44,208 nucleotides of DNA from Halodesulfovibrio spirochaetisodalis. Lineage in GTDB: Bacteria; Desulfobacterota; Desulfovibrionia; Desulfovibrionales; Desulfovibrionaceae. Below, in pieces: positions 34,686 through 44,208 of the stretch. The notes under the pieces were generated by a model. It ran no database searches. It was not told the origin of the DNA and saw only the letters and a program-made list of their open reading frames with translations. Within the stretch, counting starts at the first letter, position 1. Each line of letters starts with the position of its first letter. The translations under genes were made by a program, and so were the position numbers. The stretch lies in contig NZ_JXMS01000032.1 of the NCBI RefSeq assembly GCF_001672295.1, positions 1-44,208 on the forward strand. The letters run 5' to 3'.

Positions 34686-35732
34686 CTATAGGAGTCGTGC
34701 AAATTCCTTAAGTTTTTCGTTTGCACCAACAGCAATGATCGTATTGCCGGCTTCAAGAACAGTACGTCCTTCAGGGTTAAAGATCATATCCTTTCCGTTC
34801 TTCTTAATGGCGATAACAATCAAATTAAATTTTGGCCGAAGCTCTGACTCGATAAGGTCTTTCCCGACTAATTGTGAATCCGGCCCTATTGTCAGCTCTT
34901 CCATTTGAATGTCCATTGTGCTTCTTCCGTAGGCAAGCTCCATAAAACTTGTCACGGTCGGACGCAGCACGGACTGAGCTAAACGTAATCCACCAATATG
35001 GTTTGGTAAAATAACAGAATCTGCACCAGCCTGTTTGATTTTACTCACCCGCTGGTGTGTACTTGCACGTGAAACAATGTATATATCTTTATTCATCTCA
35101 CGGGCACTTAGCACAACATACACATTGGCTGCATCCTCTGAGAGAGCAGTAATCAAATTTTTAGCGTTAGCCACACCGGCCTGCGCAAGAACTTCATCTG
35201 AAGTTGCATCCCCATCAACATACAAGATGCCTTCTTCCTGAAGGGCCTTAACGGCTTCAGGGTCATTCTCGATAACAACAACATCCTGCGCTTCTGCTAT
35301 TATCTCATTAACAACGACGGAACCAATGCGGCCATAGCCACAAACCACACAATGATCTTTGAGCTTGCCGATTGTTTTAAGCACTCTACGGCTCCCGATA
35401 AAATGAAAAAACCTACCTTCTACCAACAATTGCGAAAACGCACCCAATATAAACGCAAAGTTACCCACGCCTGCAAGGATTAAAAAGGTTGTCAGCATTC
35501 TTCCTTCAGAAGATAATGGCTGAACCTCACCAAACCCCACGGTCGAGAGCGTAATAACGACCATATACAGAGCATCTGACATTGACCATCCTTCAAGCTC
35601 CATATAGCCGTAAACAGCTAATGCTACGACTCCCAGAAGGGTTGCCTGACTGATAATAAGCGGCCAGAACACACCCAGCTGATTTCGAAGCCGTATAAGA
35701 CGGACAATGAAAGATTTGGAAAACAACCTCAT
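34686..35732 (-). CDS. Potassium channel protein with TrkA-N (RCK) domain
   Basis: A 348-residue membrane protein: a short N-terminus, TM1 (about 22-44), the pore loop with selectivity filter TVGFGE (variant of TVGYGD), TM2 (about 80-105) and a cytosolic RCK domain. The latter has the Rossmann motif VVCGYGRIGSVV and a TrkA-C-like C-terminus (about 255-348). It matches two-TM MthK-type channels. The ATG follows GGGGAAA and lies 14 bp after the uvrB stop, so it is in that operon. The ligand (Ca2+, NAD or c-di-AMP) cannot be told. Confidence 0.9.
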   Translation of the reverse strand: MRLFSKSFIVRLIRLRNQLGVFWPLIISQATLLGVVALAVYGYMELEGWSMSDALYMVVITLSTVGFGEVQPLSSEGRMLTTFLILAGVGNFAFILGAFSQLLVEGRFFHFIGSRRVLKTIGKLKDHCVVCGYGRIGSVVVNEIIAEAQDVVVIENDPEAVKALQEEGILYVDGDATSDEVLAQAGVANAKNLITALSEDAANVYVVLSAREMNKDIYIVSRASTHQRVSKIKQAGADSVILPNHIGGLRLAQSVLRPTVTSFMELAYGRSTMDIQMEELTIGPDSQLVGKDLIESELRPKFNLIVIAIKKNGKDMIFNPEGRTVLEAGNTIIAVGANEKLKEFARLL

Positions 35733-35746
35733 GTATTTCCCCAGTG

Positions 35747-37762
35747 TTAACCAGTTTCGAGCAGACGTTCTCTCAGAACGTGAATCTGATCCCTCAACTC
35801 CGCAGCTTTTTCAAACTCCAGTTCTTTAGCGGCTTCGCGCATTTCACGTTCCAGCTTTGCTATCATTTTCGCCAGCTTTTTCGGATCGTGCTCAACTTCA
35901 GGCGCAATTGCTATGCCTTTCTTACCCTTCTTACCTTTTTCCGCATCAGGAGCAGAAGCGATTGAATCAAATGGAGTATCAATACGCTTTATGATGGTTT
36001 GAGGAACAATGCCATGCTCTTCATTGAAGGCAATCTGCTTTTCACGTCTGCGCTCAGTTTCACCCATAGCCGCTTTCATGCTTCTGGTAATTGTATCAGC
36101 ATACATGATAACCCTACCGCCTGCATTTCGGGCTGCACGGCCGAATGTCTGAATCAATGAACCAACAGAACGCAAGAAGCCCTCTTTATCTGCATCCAGA
36201 ATTGCCACCAGAGAAACTTCCGGTATATCAAGACCTTCACGCAGCAAGTTAATTCCAACCAACACATCACACTCTTTCTTCCGCAATGCCTGAATAATTG
36301 CCATACGTTCAAGAGCATCAATGTCAGAATGCAGATAGCGGGTAGTAACTCCCATACTCTTAAAGTATTCCGTTAAGTCTTCCGCCATACGTTTCGTAAG
36401 CGTCGTCACGAGCACTCGTTCATTCTTAGCTATACGCGCCTTACATTCTCCGAGCAGGTCATCCATCTGCCCTTTTGTAGGACGGACTTCCAATTGCGGA
36501 TCAACAAGCCCTGTAGGACGAATAATCTGTTCTACGACAAGTCCCTGAGTACGTTCCAACTCCCATTTGCCCGGTGTAGCAGATACATATACGGTCTGCC
36601 CGATTCGTTCCAAAAACTCGCTAAACTCAAGCGGGCGGTTATCCAAAGCAGAAGGCAGGCGGAAACCAAAATCAACAAGAGTGCTTTTACGGGAACGGTC
36701 TCCCTTATACATAGCACCAACCTGCGACACAGTTATATGGCTCTCATCTATGAACAACAGAAAATCGTCGGGAAAGTAATCAAGCAAACATGCTGGAGGG
36801 TCGCCCTCTTTACGGCAATCAAGGTGGCGCGAGTAGTTTTCAATCCCTGTACAGTACCCCATCTCTTCTATCATTTCGAGATCAAGCATAGTCCGTTGTT
36901 CAAGGCGCTGCGCTTCCACCAGCTTATTACCTGCATTAAACTCTGCAAGGCGCACTTGCAGTTCATCTCGAATATCTGAAACCGCACGTTTCAAGTTGTC
37001 TTTATCAGATACGTAGTGACTGGCAGGGTAAATGACGGTTTTACCCACACTTCCGAGAATATTCCCCGTAATAGGGTCAATCTCATGCATGGCGTCAATA
37101 TCGTCACCAAAAAATTCTATACGTAGCGCTTTTTCATGATGATATGCAGGAATAATTTCCAGCACATCACCACGCACTCTAAATGTTCCACGGTGAAAGT
37201 CGTAGTCGTTACGTTCGTACTGTACTTCCACGAGTCTGGAAATAATCTCGTCCATAGACAATGCCTGCCCGACCTCTACAGGGATGACAAGCTTTGCATA
37301 GTACTCTGGAGAACCAAGACCGTAGATACAGGAAACAGAGGCAATAATGATAACATCACGGCGTGTCAGCAGCGCATGTGTCGCTGCGTGCCGCAGTTTA
37401 TCAATGTTATCGTTAATGGATGAGTCTTTTTCTATGTAAGTATCGGATGAAGGCACATAGGCTTCCGGCTGATAGTAGTCATAGTAGCTGACAAAATATT
37501 CAACCGCATTGTGGGGAAACAGTTCTTTAAACTCATTGTAGAGCTGTGCAGCAAGTGTCTTGTTCGGCGCAAGAATAAGAGCAGGACGCTGCGCACGGGC
37601 AATAGTATGGGCAACAGAAAAGGTTTTACCGGAGCCTGTAACCCCCAGCAGAATCTGATCCTGCACTCCCTGCTCCAAATTTGTTACCAGCTCTTCAATG
37701 GCCTGCGGCTGATCCCCTTGTGGAGTAAACGATGTCTCCAACTTAAACAGTGTATCCTGCAT
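35747..37762 (-). CDS. uvrB: UvrABC system protein B
   Basis: A 671-residue nucleotide-excision-repair helicase. Walker [10 protein letters not shown] is near the N-terminus, followed by the beta-hairpin region ([21 protein letters not shown]), DESH box (FIDESHITV) and motifs V/VI ([23 protein letters not shown]). A C-terminal UVR motif (about 630-665) contacts UvrC. ATG 37762 is taken because GAGGAC precedes it and [12 protein letters not shown] is the family N-terminus. The reading to 37843 is not supported. Confidence 0.95.
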   Translation of the reverse strand: MQDTLFKLETSFTPQGDQPQAIEELVTNLEQGVQDQILLGVTGSGKTFSVAHTIARAQRPALILAPNKTLAAQLYNEFKELFPHNAVEYFVSYYDYYQPEAYVPSSDTYIEKDSSINDNIDKLRHAATHALLTRRDVIIIASVSCIYGLGSPEYYAKLVIPVEVGQALSMDEIISRLVEVQYERNDYDFHRGTFRVRGDVLEIIPAYHHEKALRIEFFGDDIDAMHEIDPITGNILGSVGKTVIYPASHYVSDKDNLKRAVSDIRDELQVRLAEFNAGNKLVEAQRLEQRTMLDLEMIEEMGYCTGIENYSRHLDCRKEGDPPACLLDYFPDDFLLFIDESHITVSQVGAMYKGDRSRKSTLVDFGFRLPSALDNRPLEFSEFLERIGQTVYVSATPGKWELERTQGLVVEQIIRPTGLVDPQLEVRPTKGQMDDLLGECKARIAKNERVLVTTLTKRMAEDLTEYFKSMGVTTRYLHSDIDALERMAIIQALRKKECDVLVGINLLREGLDIPEVSLVAILDADKEGFLRSVGSLIQTFGRAARNAGGRVIMYADTITRSMKAAMGETERRREKQIAFNEEHGIVPQTIIKRIDTPFDSIASAPDAEKGKKGKKGIAIAPEVEHDPKKLAKMIAKLEREMREAAKELEFEKAAELRDQIHVLRERLLETG

Positions 37763-37942
37763 TACGTCCTCGTAGGCTTCCTTCAACTTCAACGTTACAA
37801 TGTTACCCTTCTCAGTCCGGCAATTTCCAACCATCAAGAACAAAAGAAGTTGTGCAAAAATTAATCACTCTGTTGCGACACCGTCAACAATCAAATACCA
37901 TACAACTACATAAAGAAACACACTTTTCGTGGAGGGAGCCAT

Positions 37943-38434
37943 ATGCTAAAAAAAATTCTGCCTGCTCTCGGTACCGAACCTATCGACCGTATTCATACAA
38001 TTTCCATCATCATACGTAGCTTTAAAGGACGCAAAAACGTTGAGGCGCACCTTTTCCGCTCAGATGTTCCTGAAAGCGAATTGCCAAGCACAATCCTTCA
38101 CCAGCGCATTGATACTGACACAGAAAAATATGCACTTGAGCCTCATCTGACAGGCACTCTTGAGGACACACAGCGCATGGTTCTAGAGAGCTTTACGGAA
38201 AAAGAAAGAGACACTATTCTCCGCTACCTTGAGCAGCGATACCACACGAGGCTAAAATCAGTTTCTACTGCGCCGCTAACCTTCCCCGTTCCACAAGGAA
38301 CCATTCCCCTTGCATCCATACCGGAGGGTAAAAGCATTGGATTCATCAGGTTCCATGCAGTACCGAACTATCCTCTCGATTTTAATTTTTCCGGCTTCTA
38401 TGACCTCGAACTACACGAACCGAACATGATCTAA
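37943..38434 (+). CDS. Conserved hypothetical protein
   Basis: A 163-residue soluble protein, MLKKILPALGTEPIDRIHTI at the start. It is mixed alpha/beta with no signal peptide, membrane segment or Cys motif. The strong ribosome site GGAGGGAG before the ATG and normal codon use support a real gene. It lies alone on the plus strand between uvrB and aat, and its stop is 8 bp from the aat stop with no clear terminator between. I do not recognise a family. Confidence 0.65.
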   Translation: MLKKILPALGTEPIDRIHTISIIIRSFKGRKNVEAHLFRSDVPESELPSTILHQRIDTDTEKYALEPHLTGTLEDTQRMVLESFTEKERDTILRYLEQRYHTRLKSVSTAPLTFPVPQGTIPLASIPEGKSIGFIRFHAVPNYPLDFNFSGFYDLELHEPNMI

Positions 38435-38444
38435 CGTGACGAAC

Positions 38445-39149
38445 CTACAGCGGAAAGAACTCGTCAGGAAACGTCCATTGCCCTTGAATAGTCGGGGCGT
38501 CCAATGCTCCATGCAAGCGTGTCAAAAATTCATCGCGGGAAATTGCAACAGCACCGAAACGCTCAAGGTTATCTGTCACCTGCTGGCAATCTATCATCTC
38601 AAACCCCGCCGCAACCAGTAGTCTGGCAAGCCATACAAGAGCCACTTTGGATGCGTCTGATTCTTTGAAAAACATAGATTCACCATAAAAAACCTTACCT
38701 AAAGAAACACCATATAGACCACCGACCAACTCATCGTCCCGCCATGTTTCAATAGAATGCGCCAGTCCTGCTTCATTCAATGCACAGTAGGCTTCAATCA
38801 TTTCTTCCACAATCCATGTCCCCTCTTCATCGGGACGTTGCGATGTGGCGCAGTTACGCATGACCTGTTCAAAAGCGGTATCGATCTTAATAGTGAACTT
38901 TCGGGAGTTAATCACACGTCGCAAGCTACGTGGGATGTGCAGGTTTTTCGGAAAGAGAACAAAACGAGGATCCGGTGACCACCAGAGAATAGGAGAATCG
39001 TCATCGTACCACGGAAAAATACCATTGGCATATCCATTAACAAGACGCTCCATGCTCAAATCGCCACCCACAGCAAGAAGGCCTTCCGCATCTGCCAGAG
39101 CAGGGTTTGGGAAGGCTACATCATCATCGGAAAGTAAATACACTGTCAT
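38445..39149 (-). CDS. aat: Leucyl/phenylalanyl-tRNA-protein transferase
   Basis: A 234-residue aminoacyl-transferase with the family segments GLLAVGGDLSMERLVNGYANGIFPWYDDDSPILWWSPDPR (conserved G-x-FPW and WWSP), then EGTWIVEEM and GGLYGVSLGKVFYGESMF. It adds Leu/Phe to N-terminal Arg/Lys, creating N-degrons recognised by ClpS. It is the last gene of clpS-clpA-aat; a 157-bp gap separates it from clpA. Confidence 0.95.
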   Translation of the reverse strand: MTVYLLSDDDVAFPNPALADAEGLLAVGGDLSMERLVNGYANGIFPWYDDDSPILWWSPDPRFVLFPKNLHIPRSLRRVINSRKFTIKIDTAFEQVMRNCATSQRPDEEGTWIVEEMIEAYCALNEAGLAHSIETWRDDELVGGLYGVSLGKVFYGESMFFKESDASKVALVWLARLLVAAGFEMIDCQQVTDNLERFGAVAISRDEFLTRLHGALDAPTIQGQWTFPDEFFPL

Positions 39150-39306
39150 AATTTTATATAGGGAGTGTGCAGTCCAGCATCTGTTATAATATTGCAGCTA
39201 GGTTATACCGTCATCCGGCACAGCTATACTAAAAAATTACAACGCATACTTCGCTGGCAAAGAAACGTCAGTGAGGGAGCACACAATGTACTCCCTCACG
39301 TAACGA

Positions 39307-41586
39307 CTAAGATTTTTTCTTTTTTGTACTCAATGGTAAGAATGTCATGGCCAGACCAAGATCATCTGCATCCTGAGGTGCTTTTGCTTCTTTTACGTCA
39401 ACTGTGGCAATGCCACCCTTCTGTAATTCGCCAAATAGCACTTCATGCGCGATAGCATCTTCAAGTCCTGACCTGATAACCCTGCGCATAGGGCGGGCAC
39501 CAAAGGCATCATCATATCCTTTAGCGGCAAGACGCTTACGAGCAGCTTCTGTCAATTCAATCTGCACCCGTTTAGCCTTCAACATGCCCTCAAGTTCCAA
39601 CACGAACTTATCAACGATGCGTTCCATTATTTCCTCAGGGAGTCCGTGGAACGGCACCATAGCATCCAGACGGTTTCTGAATTCAGGGCTGAATGTACGT
39701 TCTACAGCTTTTAAACCACGCTGTGCTACATCAACCTTGCCCTGTGTTCCAAAGCCGATTGACTTAACAGCCATCTCCCGAGCACCGGCGTTGGATGTCA
39801 TAATGAGGATAATGTTCCGGAAATCTGCTTTACGACCGGAGTTATCCGTCAACGTCGCATAGTCCATCACCTGCAGAAGAATATTGAAGATATCAGGATG
39901 CGCTTTTTCAATCTCATCAAGCAGCACAACCGCATGCGGATGTTTACGAACAGCATCAGTCAACTGTCCACCCTGATCAAAGCCCACGTAGCCCGGAGGC
40001 GCTCCGATCAAGCGTGAAACTGCATGCTTTTCCATATACTCACTCATGTCGTATCTAAGGAACTGCACACCGAGTTGGCTTGCGAGCTGACGGGCAAGTT
40101 CTGTTTTGCCGACGCCGGTAGGCCCATAGAAAAGGAAAGAACCAGTTGGGCGATCATCTCTGCCAAGACCGGCACGGCTACGGAGAATAGCCTTACCGAC
40201 AATCTCAACAGCTTTATCCTGCCCGAACACTTGCGCTTTCAGATCATCGACAAGACCGGACAATTTTTGCTTGTCACCAGTGGATACACGCTGTTCTGGA
40301 ATACGAGCCATTTTTGCCACAACCCGTTCGATGTCGTTGGCTGTAATCGTATTACTCTTACGATGTGTTCCATGCAGACGATATGCAGCCCCAGCCTCAT
40401 CAATCACATCAATGGCTTTGTCTGGAAGAAAACGCTCCGTAATATAGCGCGCAGAAAGTTCAACCGCTGCTTTAATTGCAGGCTGACTATAACGTACACC
40501 ATGGTGCTCTTCATAGTATGGCTTCAACCCTTTCAGGATATCCATACACTCCTGATTGGTAGGTTCCGGCACATCAATTTTCTGGAATCTACGTGAAAGA
40601 GCACGGTCTTTTTCAAAATGGTTCTTGTACTCTTCATACGTTGTGGAACCAATACACTTAATTCCACCACTAGCAAGAACAGGTTTTAAAATATTTGAGG
40701 CATCCATAGAGCCGCCTGTGGTTGCTCCAGCCCCGACGATGGTGTGAATTTCATCAATAAAGAGAATTCCACCTTCAACTTTTTTAAGATCTTGAATGAC
40801 ACCTTTAAGACGGGATTCAAAATCACCGCGGTATTTGGTGCCAGCAAGAAGAGAGCCCATATCAAGCGCATAAATATGTGCGTCATGGAAGCTTTCAGGA
40901 ACATTACCGTCCACAATGCGCACAGCAAGCCCTTCAGCCAGTGCAGTCTTACCTACACCAGGCTCACCCACAAATAACGGGTTATTTTTACGACGGCGTG
41001 CGAGCACCTGAATAGTTCGTTCAAGCTCCGCCTTTCTGCCGATAAGCGGATCAATTTCACCTTGCTTTGCCTTTTCTGTGAGGTTTACACAAAATTCTTT
41101 AAGCGAATCTGTACGGGATTCATTTGCGCTTTCATCCCCCATTGCTGCCCATTCGTTTCCGTCCATCTCATGTGAGACAACTTCCAGAATATCCAGTCTG
41201 GTAACTTCCATATGGCGCAGGAAGTAGAGAGCGTATGAATCTTCCTCTTCAAAAATTGCGGCAAGCACATCACCGATTTCAACAACCTCACGCCCCGAAG
41301 ACTGCATCTGCATAGCAGCACGCTGCAATACTCGCTGCACACTTATGGTACGGATAATCTCCGTAGGCACATCTTCCGGCAACGGCTCAAGGTGTGATGA
41401 AAAAAACACTTCCACACGGTTAAGCAATGCCTGCACATCTGCACCGGCCTGCTCCAATATAAAGTACCCCTGATCTTCCTGTGCTATTCCATAGAGAAGG
41501 TGCTCAAGGGTTAAAAATTCGTGATTGCGCTCCTGTACTTCATGAACCGCATTGGCAATAGCCTGTTCTAAATGCATACTCAGCAT
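39307..41586 (-). CDS. clpA: ATP-dependent Clp protease ATP-binding subunit ClpA
   Basis: A 759-residue AAA+ unfoldase with an N-domain (about 1-145) and two ATPase modules with Walker [14 protein letters not shown] and [13 protein letters not shown], Walker B LFIDEIHT and LLDEIEKAH. The C-terminal D2 small domain ends in a Lys-rich tail. There is no ClpB-type middle coiled coil, and it follows clpS, so it is ClpA rather than ClpB/C. It delivers substrates to ClpP, which is not encoded here. The ATG is 1 bp after the clpS stop with GGAGGAGG overlapping the end of clpS. Confidence 0.95.
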   Translation of the reverse strand: MLSMHLEQAIANAVHEVQERNHEFLTLEHLLYGIAQEDQGYFILEQAGADVQALLNRVEVFFSSHLEPLPEDVPTEIIRTISVQRVLQRAAMQMQSSGREVVEIGDVLAAIFEEEDSYALYFLRHMEVTRLDILEVVSHEMDGNEWAAMGDESANESRTDSLKEFCVNLTEKAKQGEIDPLIGRKAELERTIQVLARRRKNNPLFVGEPGVGKTALAEGLAVRIVDGNVPESFHDAHIYALDMGSLLAGTKYRGDFESRLKGVIQDLKKVEGGILFIDEIHTIVGAGATTGGSMDASNILKPVLASGGIKCIGSTTYEEYKNHFEKDRALSRRFQKIDVPEPTNQECMDILKGLKPYYEEHHGVRYSQPAIKAAVELSARYITERFLPDKAIDVIDEAGAAYRLHGTHRKSNTITANDIERVVAKMARIPEQRVSTGDKQKLSGLVDDLKAQVFGQDKAVEIVGKAILRSRAGLGRDDRPTGSFLFYGPTGVGKTELARQLASQLGVQFLRYDMSEYMEKHAVSRLIGAPPGYVGFDQGGQLTDAVRKHPHAVVLLDEIEKAHPDIFNILLQVMDYATLTDNSGRKADFRNIILIMTSNAGAREMAVKSIGFGTQGKVDVAQRGLKAVERTFSPEFRNRLDAMVPFHGLPEEIMERIVDKFVLELEGMLKAKRVQIELTEAARKRLAAKGYDDAFGARPMRRVIRSGLEDAIAHEVLFGELQKGGIATVDVKEAKAPQDADDLGLAMTFLPLSTKKKKS

Positions 41587-41587
41587 A

Positions 41588-41899
41588 TTATACCTCCTCC
41601 ATTGTACATTTTAGAGGATATCCGGCTTCTTTGGCCCGTGCCCGGACTACTGCAATCTTAGTCTCTGCAACTTCCGCGGTATACACACCGCATTCTCCGG
41701 TTCCTTTTTCATGGATACTCAGCATAATCTGTGTAGCCTGCTGTGTTGTTTTCCGGAAAACTTCAACAAGAATCAAAATGACAAAATCCATTGTGGTATA
41801 GTCATCATTATGCATAAGCACTCGAAATTTGCGAGGCTCTTTCAACTCATCTTCAAGCAGAATATCAGAATCAAAATCAGGTCTGTGGTGTTCAGCCAT
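41588..41899 (-). CDS. clpS: ATP-dependent Clp protease adaptor ClpS
   Basis: A 103-residue adaptor. It has a flexible acidic N-terminal tail, then the folded core with VLMHNDDYTTMDFVI (the NDD hinge and N-degron pocket) and HEKGTGECGVYTAEVAETK. It binds N-terminal Leu, Phe, Tyr and Trp and hands substrates to ClpA. It is the first gene of clpS-clpA-aat. The promoter must lie in the 85 bp after the CYTH gene. Confidence 0.95.
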   Translation of the reverse strand: MAEHHRPDFDSDILLEDELKEPRKFRVLMHNDDYTTMDFVILILVEVFRKTTQQATQIMLSIHEKGTGECGVYTAEVAETKIAVVRARAKEAGYPLKCTMEEV

Positions 41900-41984
41900 A
41901 ATGAATCCATTACATGTAATAGTATTGTTAATGCCGGTTTAGAATAATGGCAATATGCGTTCAAAACCATTATCCCCTGCTAAA

Positions 41985-42584
41985 CTAAAGTGAGTTCAAC
42001 AGTCTTTGACATTCTTCTTCAGTAAAATAAAAACTATCCTGAGGGGCAAGGTTGTTTTGATCACGATATGCCCTGTGTAACTCGTGATAGGTTGCAGTAG
42101 AAGAGTTTTCCATAGGCAAAGCAAGCTTCTGCGCAACCGAAAAAATAGCGTCCCGCGCTCCCTCCAGCTCCACAACTGTGTCGAATGAAAGTTCATCAAG
42201 GCAAATTTCTACGCCATCAAGCACCCACTCTTCACGCATCTTATCATACCGGAAAGCACCGTCGTAACCAAGCCCTTCGAGAATACCACAGGTTCCTTCA
42301 AAGCTCTCAACTTTTGTTTCGCGTTCGTCGTATATTTTTACATCCTCAGGAATGTCACCTTTTGGCGGAAGTTTCAATGTAAGAACAGTCTCATTTCTAT
42401 CTTTCCATTGTTTCGTCCGCAAACGCAGTAACTCTCCTGCTGCTTTCATTTCCCGATCAGGAGAATCAAAAACGATATTACGTTCAAGATGTCTTCCTTT
42501 ACATACGCCACCGAGAACTGATAGTTTCTCGCGCAGCAATGCATGATTTACTTGTATAAATTTCAGTTCAATTTCGAACGCCAT
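41985..42584 (-). CDS. CYTH-domain protein (class IV adenylate cyclase CyaB-like)
   Basis: A 199-residue CYTH triphosphate-tunnel protein: the N-terminal EIELK signature (E-x-E-x-K, residues 4-8) and later acidic and basic strands (ELLRLRTKQW, ETVLTLKLPPK, VEICLDELSFDTVVELEG). The family includes CyaB adenylate cyclases, thiamine triphosphatases and inorganic triphosphatases; the activity here is not decided by sequence. It is transcribed alone, 85 bp upstream of clpS. Confidence 0.85.
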   Translation of the reverse strand: MAFEIELKFIQVNHALLREKLSVLGGVCKGRHLERNIVFDSPDREMKAAGELLRLRTKQWKDRNETVLTLKLPPKGDIPEDVKIYDERETKVESFEGTCGILEGLGYDGAFRYDKMREEWVLDGVEICLDELSFDTVVELEGARDAIFSVAQKLALPMENSSTATYHELHRAYRDQNNLAPQDSFYFTEEECQRLLNSL

Positions 42585-42628
42585 GTAATACTTCCGGTTT
42601 TTTTGTTATCATAACCTAAGGAAACTGT

Positions 42629-43003
42629 ATGACAAAAATCATTCTGCTATTTTGCGCCGGAGGACTGGGCAGTTTAAGCCGCTATCTCCTTGCTGGAATA
42701 TTTCAGCGTGCCATAAACGTAACTTTTCCTATCGGTACCTATCTTGTAAATATAATCGGTTGTTTTCTGTTCGGGTTAATCTGGGCCTACGCTGAAGACA
42801 GGCTTTTTTTTACAGCCGAAGCCCGTACCATTATCCTGACAGGATTTATGGGGGCTTTTACCACGTTCTCTACCTTCATATTTGAATCCTCAGCATTACT
42901 TGATTCCGCACAATGGCCGTACTTCATCATGAATGTCGTAGGTCAGATTATCACCGGAGTTATTTTGCTCAAACTCGGCCTTACCCTTGGCAGAATTCTC
43001 TAG
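42629..43003 (+). CDS. crcB: Fluoride channel CrcB/Fluc
   Basis: A 124-residue protein with four transmembrane helices and family motifs: [13 protein letters not shown] near the N-terminus, [16 protein letters not shown], and the [16 protein letters not shown] segment that lines the fluoride pore and Na+ site. It exports F- as an antiparallel dimer. No crcB-type fluoride riboswitch is seen in the 44-bp upstream gap. The next gene, a DUF190 protein, is 8 bp away. Confidence 0.93.
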   Translation: MTKIILLFCAGGLGSLSRYLLAGIFQRAINVTFPIGTYLVNIIGCFLFGLIWAYAEDRLFFTAEARTIILTGFMGAFTTFSTFIFESSALLDSAQWPYFIMNVVGQIITGVILLKLGLTLGRIL

Positions 43004-43011
43004 GAGAAACT

Positions 43012-43341
43012 ATGCATCACTTGCAAGGCACAGTACTACGCCTCAGTATTTACATCAGTGAAAAAGATCGGTTTGAAGGGCAAAGCCTGTACGAAGTTAT
43101 TATGGAACAGGCAAAAAGCGAAGACTTGGCTGGCGTCTCTGTATTCCGTGGATTATATAGCTACGGGCGTGACAAAAAAATACACTCTGCCGGTATACTA
43201 CGTATCTCCGAAGACCTCCCCCTCCTTATACAAATTATCGACACAAAAGAGAACATTCAAAGGTTTATTCCGAAATTAGAGCAATTCGCTAAAGAGGCGC
43301 TCATCCTGCAAGAAGAGGTCACGGTCGTTTCCCCTTCATAA
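43012..43341 (+). CDS. DUF190-family protein, PII-like
   Basis: A 109-residue protein of the DUF190 family: LRLSIYISEKDRFEGQSLYEVI, SVFRGLYSYGRDKKIHSAGIL and LPLLIQIIDTKENI match its ferredoxin-like PII-related fold. It often accompanies crcB and may regulate fluoride export or bind nucleotides. ATG 43012 has TAGGAG 6 nt upstream; a longer reading from 42913 would overlap crcB and is rejected. It is the last gene of the operon, followed by a terminator. Confidence 0.85.
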   Translation: MHHLQGTVLRLSIYISEKDRFEGQSLYEVIMEQAKSEDLAGVSVFRGLYSYGRDKKIHSAGILRISEDLPLLIQIIDTKENIQRFIPKLEQFAKEALILQEEVTVVSPS

Positions 43342-43350
43342 TTATGCATA

Positions 43351-43396
43351 AAAAAAGCTCAAAGACAGCATGACAGCATGTCTTTGAGCTTTTTTA
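43351..43396. terminator. Bidirectional terminator between DUF190 and sulfite reductase genes
   Basis: The stem AAAAAAGCTCAAAGACA / TGTCTTTGAGCTTTTTT has an 11-nt loop region. It serves both convergent genes. Confidence 0.93.
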
Positions 43397-43416
43397 ATTT
43401 AAATAGCTACTGGAAA

Positions 43417-44067
43417 CTACAAGATAGCTTCTTTAATTGCTTCGATGCCTGTTTTCTCAACAAACTTAGAAATACGTACACGTTTCGCTGAATTTTCGCG
43501 GTAGTAATCAAGGAACTTTTCAACAAGAGCCATTGCTTCTTCTTGAGTAAGGTCTTTTGCAATAGTATCACCGATACGTGGACGAGGACCGGAGTTACCA
43601 CCTACAATAACTTCCCACCCTTTTTTGGTGCCGATAAGACCAATATCGCGCACACGGCTTTCGCCACAGCACATTGGACAACCGGAGACACCGAACTTAA
43701 CTTTTGCAGGGAACGGCTTGCCGTACATGGCTTCTTCGATTTCGAGACCGAAACCAAGAGAGTCCTGTACGCCGAGCTTACAGACTGCGGTACCCGGGCA
43801 TGCCTGAACGTAGTGTACACAAAGTTCTGTAGCACGGCCGACTTTCCACTTAAGCTCTTCCCAAATAGGTTCAACCTGCTCTTCTTTCATGCCTACGAGA
43901 GCCATGCGCTGACCTGAAGTAATTTTGATAATAGGTACTTCATACTTACGACAGACGTATGCGATAGTTTCCAGAACATCTGGAGTCAGCATACCTGCCG
44001 GAGTACGAGGAACGATTGCGTAGGTCTGTTTGTCGCGCTGTAAAATTGCACCATCTGGAGTAGTCAT
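43417..44067 (-). CDS. Small assimilatory-type siroheme sulfite reductase
   Basis: A 216-residue monomeric siroheme-4Fe-4S protein, about one third of CysI in size, as known for the low-spin assimilatory-type sulfite reductase of Desulfovibrio vulgaris. The cluster Cys are CPGTAVC (C-x5-C) and CPMCC (C-x3-C, in GCPMCCGES). Basic residues near KITSGQRMALVGM probably bind sulfite. It reduces sulfite to sulfide by six electrons; its physiological donor is unknown. The ATG follows AAGGGTG. The remaining 140 bp to the window end are AT-rich and likely hold its promoter. Confidence 0.93.
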   Translation of the reverse strand: MTTPDGAILQRDKQTYAIVPRTPAGMLTPDVLETIAYVCRKYEVPIIKITSGQRMALVGMKEEQVEPIWEELKWKVGRATELCVHYVQACPGTAVCKLGVQDSLGFGLEIEEAMYGKPFPAKVKFGVSGCPMCCGESRVRDIGLIGTKKGWEVIVGGNSGPRPRIGDTIAKDLTQEEAMALVEKFLDYYRENSAKRVRISKFVEKTGIEAIKEAIL

Positions 44068-44208
44068 ATTACACCCTTCTTAATAGTTATTTTTATTATA
44101 ATATGATTATAAGCGTGCTTTTAAAGAACTTTTTAGTTCTTTTTGCTGTGATGCGGTCTTTTACACTACACAGCTTCAGCTGTCTACGCTTAATAGGAAT
44201 TACACTTG

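Noticed and set aside
42585-42628. Fluoride riboswitch before crcB
   Set aside because: The gap is only 44 bp and lacks the conserved crcB-motif elements.
42913-43011. Longer start of the DUF190 gene
   Set aside because: It would overlap crcB by 91 bp, while ATG 43012 has its own ribosome site and the family N-terminus.

Overview
The window looks like chromosome from a marine, moderately AT-rich sulfate-reducing bacterium of the Desulfovibrionaceae, most likely Halodesulfovibrio or a close relative. This rests on gene content: an octaheme Otr-type cytochrome, a periplasmic [NiFe] hydrogenase, a small assimilatory-type siroheme sulfite reductase at the right end, probable selenocysteine use, and Desulfovibrio-like housekeeping genes. 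No 16S or other taxonomic marker is present, so the genus is inferred.

Layout. 1-3320: an octaheme c-type cytochrome plus membrane cytochrome b operon, with a divergent Crp/Fnr regulator. 3335-7610: trxA-trxB-bamD-like and fbp-tsaD. 7885-10799: envelope and division genes (pgsA, a coiled-coil protein, an FtsB-like protein, a TPR protein, a sensor-like lipoprotein). 11030-16902: mrp, pcm-dedA, a CBS protein, an M23 endopeptidase and a histidine acid phosphatase that lacks a signal peptide. 17105-17584: a peroxiredoxin whose peroxidatic Cys codon is UGA, followed by a plausible bacterial SECIS hairpin, so a selenoprotein. 17636-20130: a small mobile-element remnant. It has a tRNA 3'-end fragment, an Ogr/Delta zinc-finger activator, two unrecognised membrane proteins, a small protein, and two tandem copies of a structured RNA resembling phage C4/P4 CI antisense RNA.

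20197-24639: a GltD-like flavoprotein with a HydN-like ferredoxin (together a 'split AegA'), a tandem-ACT protein and a molybdopterin oxidoreductase. 24699-29575: dapB-nadE and ligA. 29576-34392: a long AT-rich leader and an unusual [NiFe] hydrogenase, with its maturation protease gene convergent. The large subunit carries two N-terminal Calx-beta-like repeats. The small subunit carries two C-terminal CXXCH haem motifs and a shortened distal-cluster region. This is the strongest candidate for an undescribed system. 34686-43341: uvrB-potassium channel, a conserved hypothetical, the N-degron operon clpS-clpA-aat, a CYTH protein, and crcB-DUF190. 43417-44067: sulfite reductase.

How it fits together. 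Several loci serve periplasmic or membrane electron transfer: Otr/cytochrome b, the haem-carrying hydrogenase, ferredoxin/GltD-like/Mo enzyme, and sulfite reductase. Redox defence is represented by thioredoxin, thioredoxin reductase and the Sec-peroxiredoxin. Most transcription units end in clear intrinsic terminators, which helped set operon boundaries. All functional calls are from reading the sequence; no database search was run.
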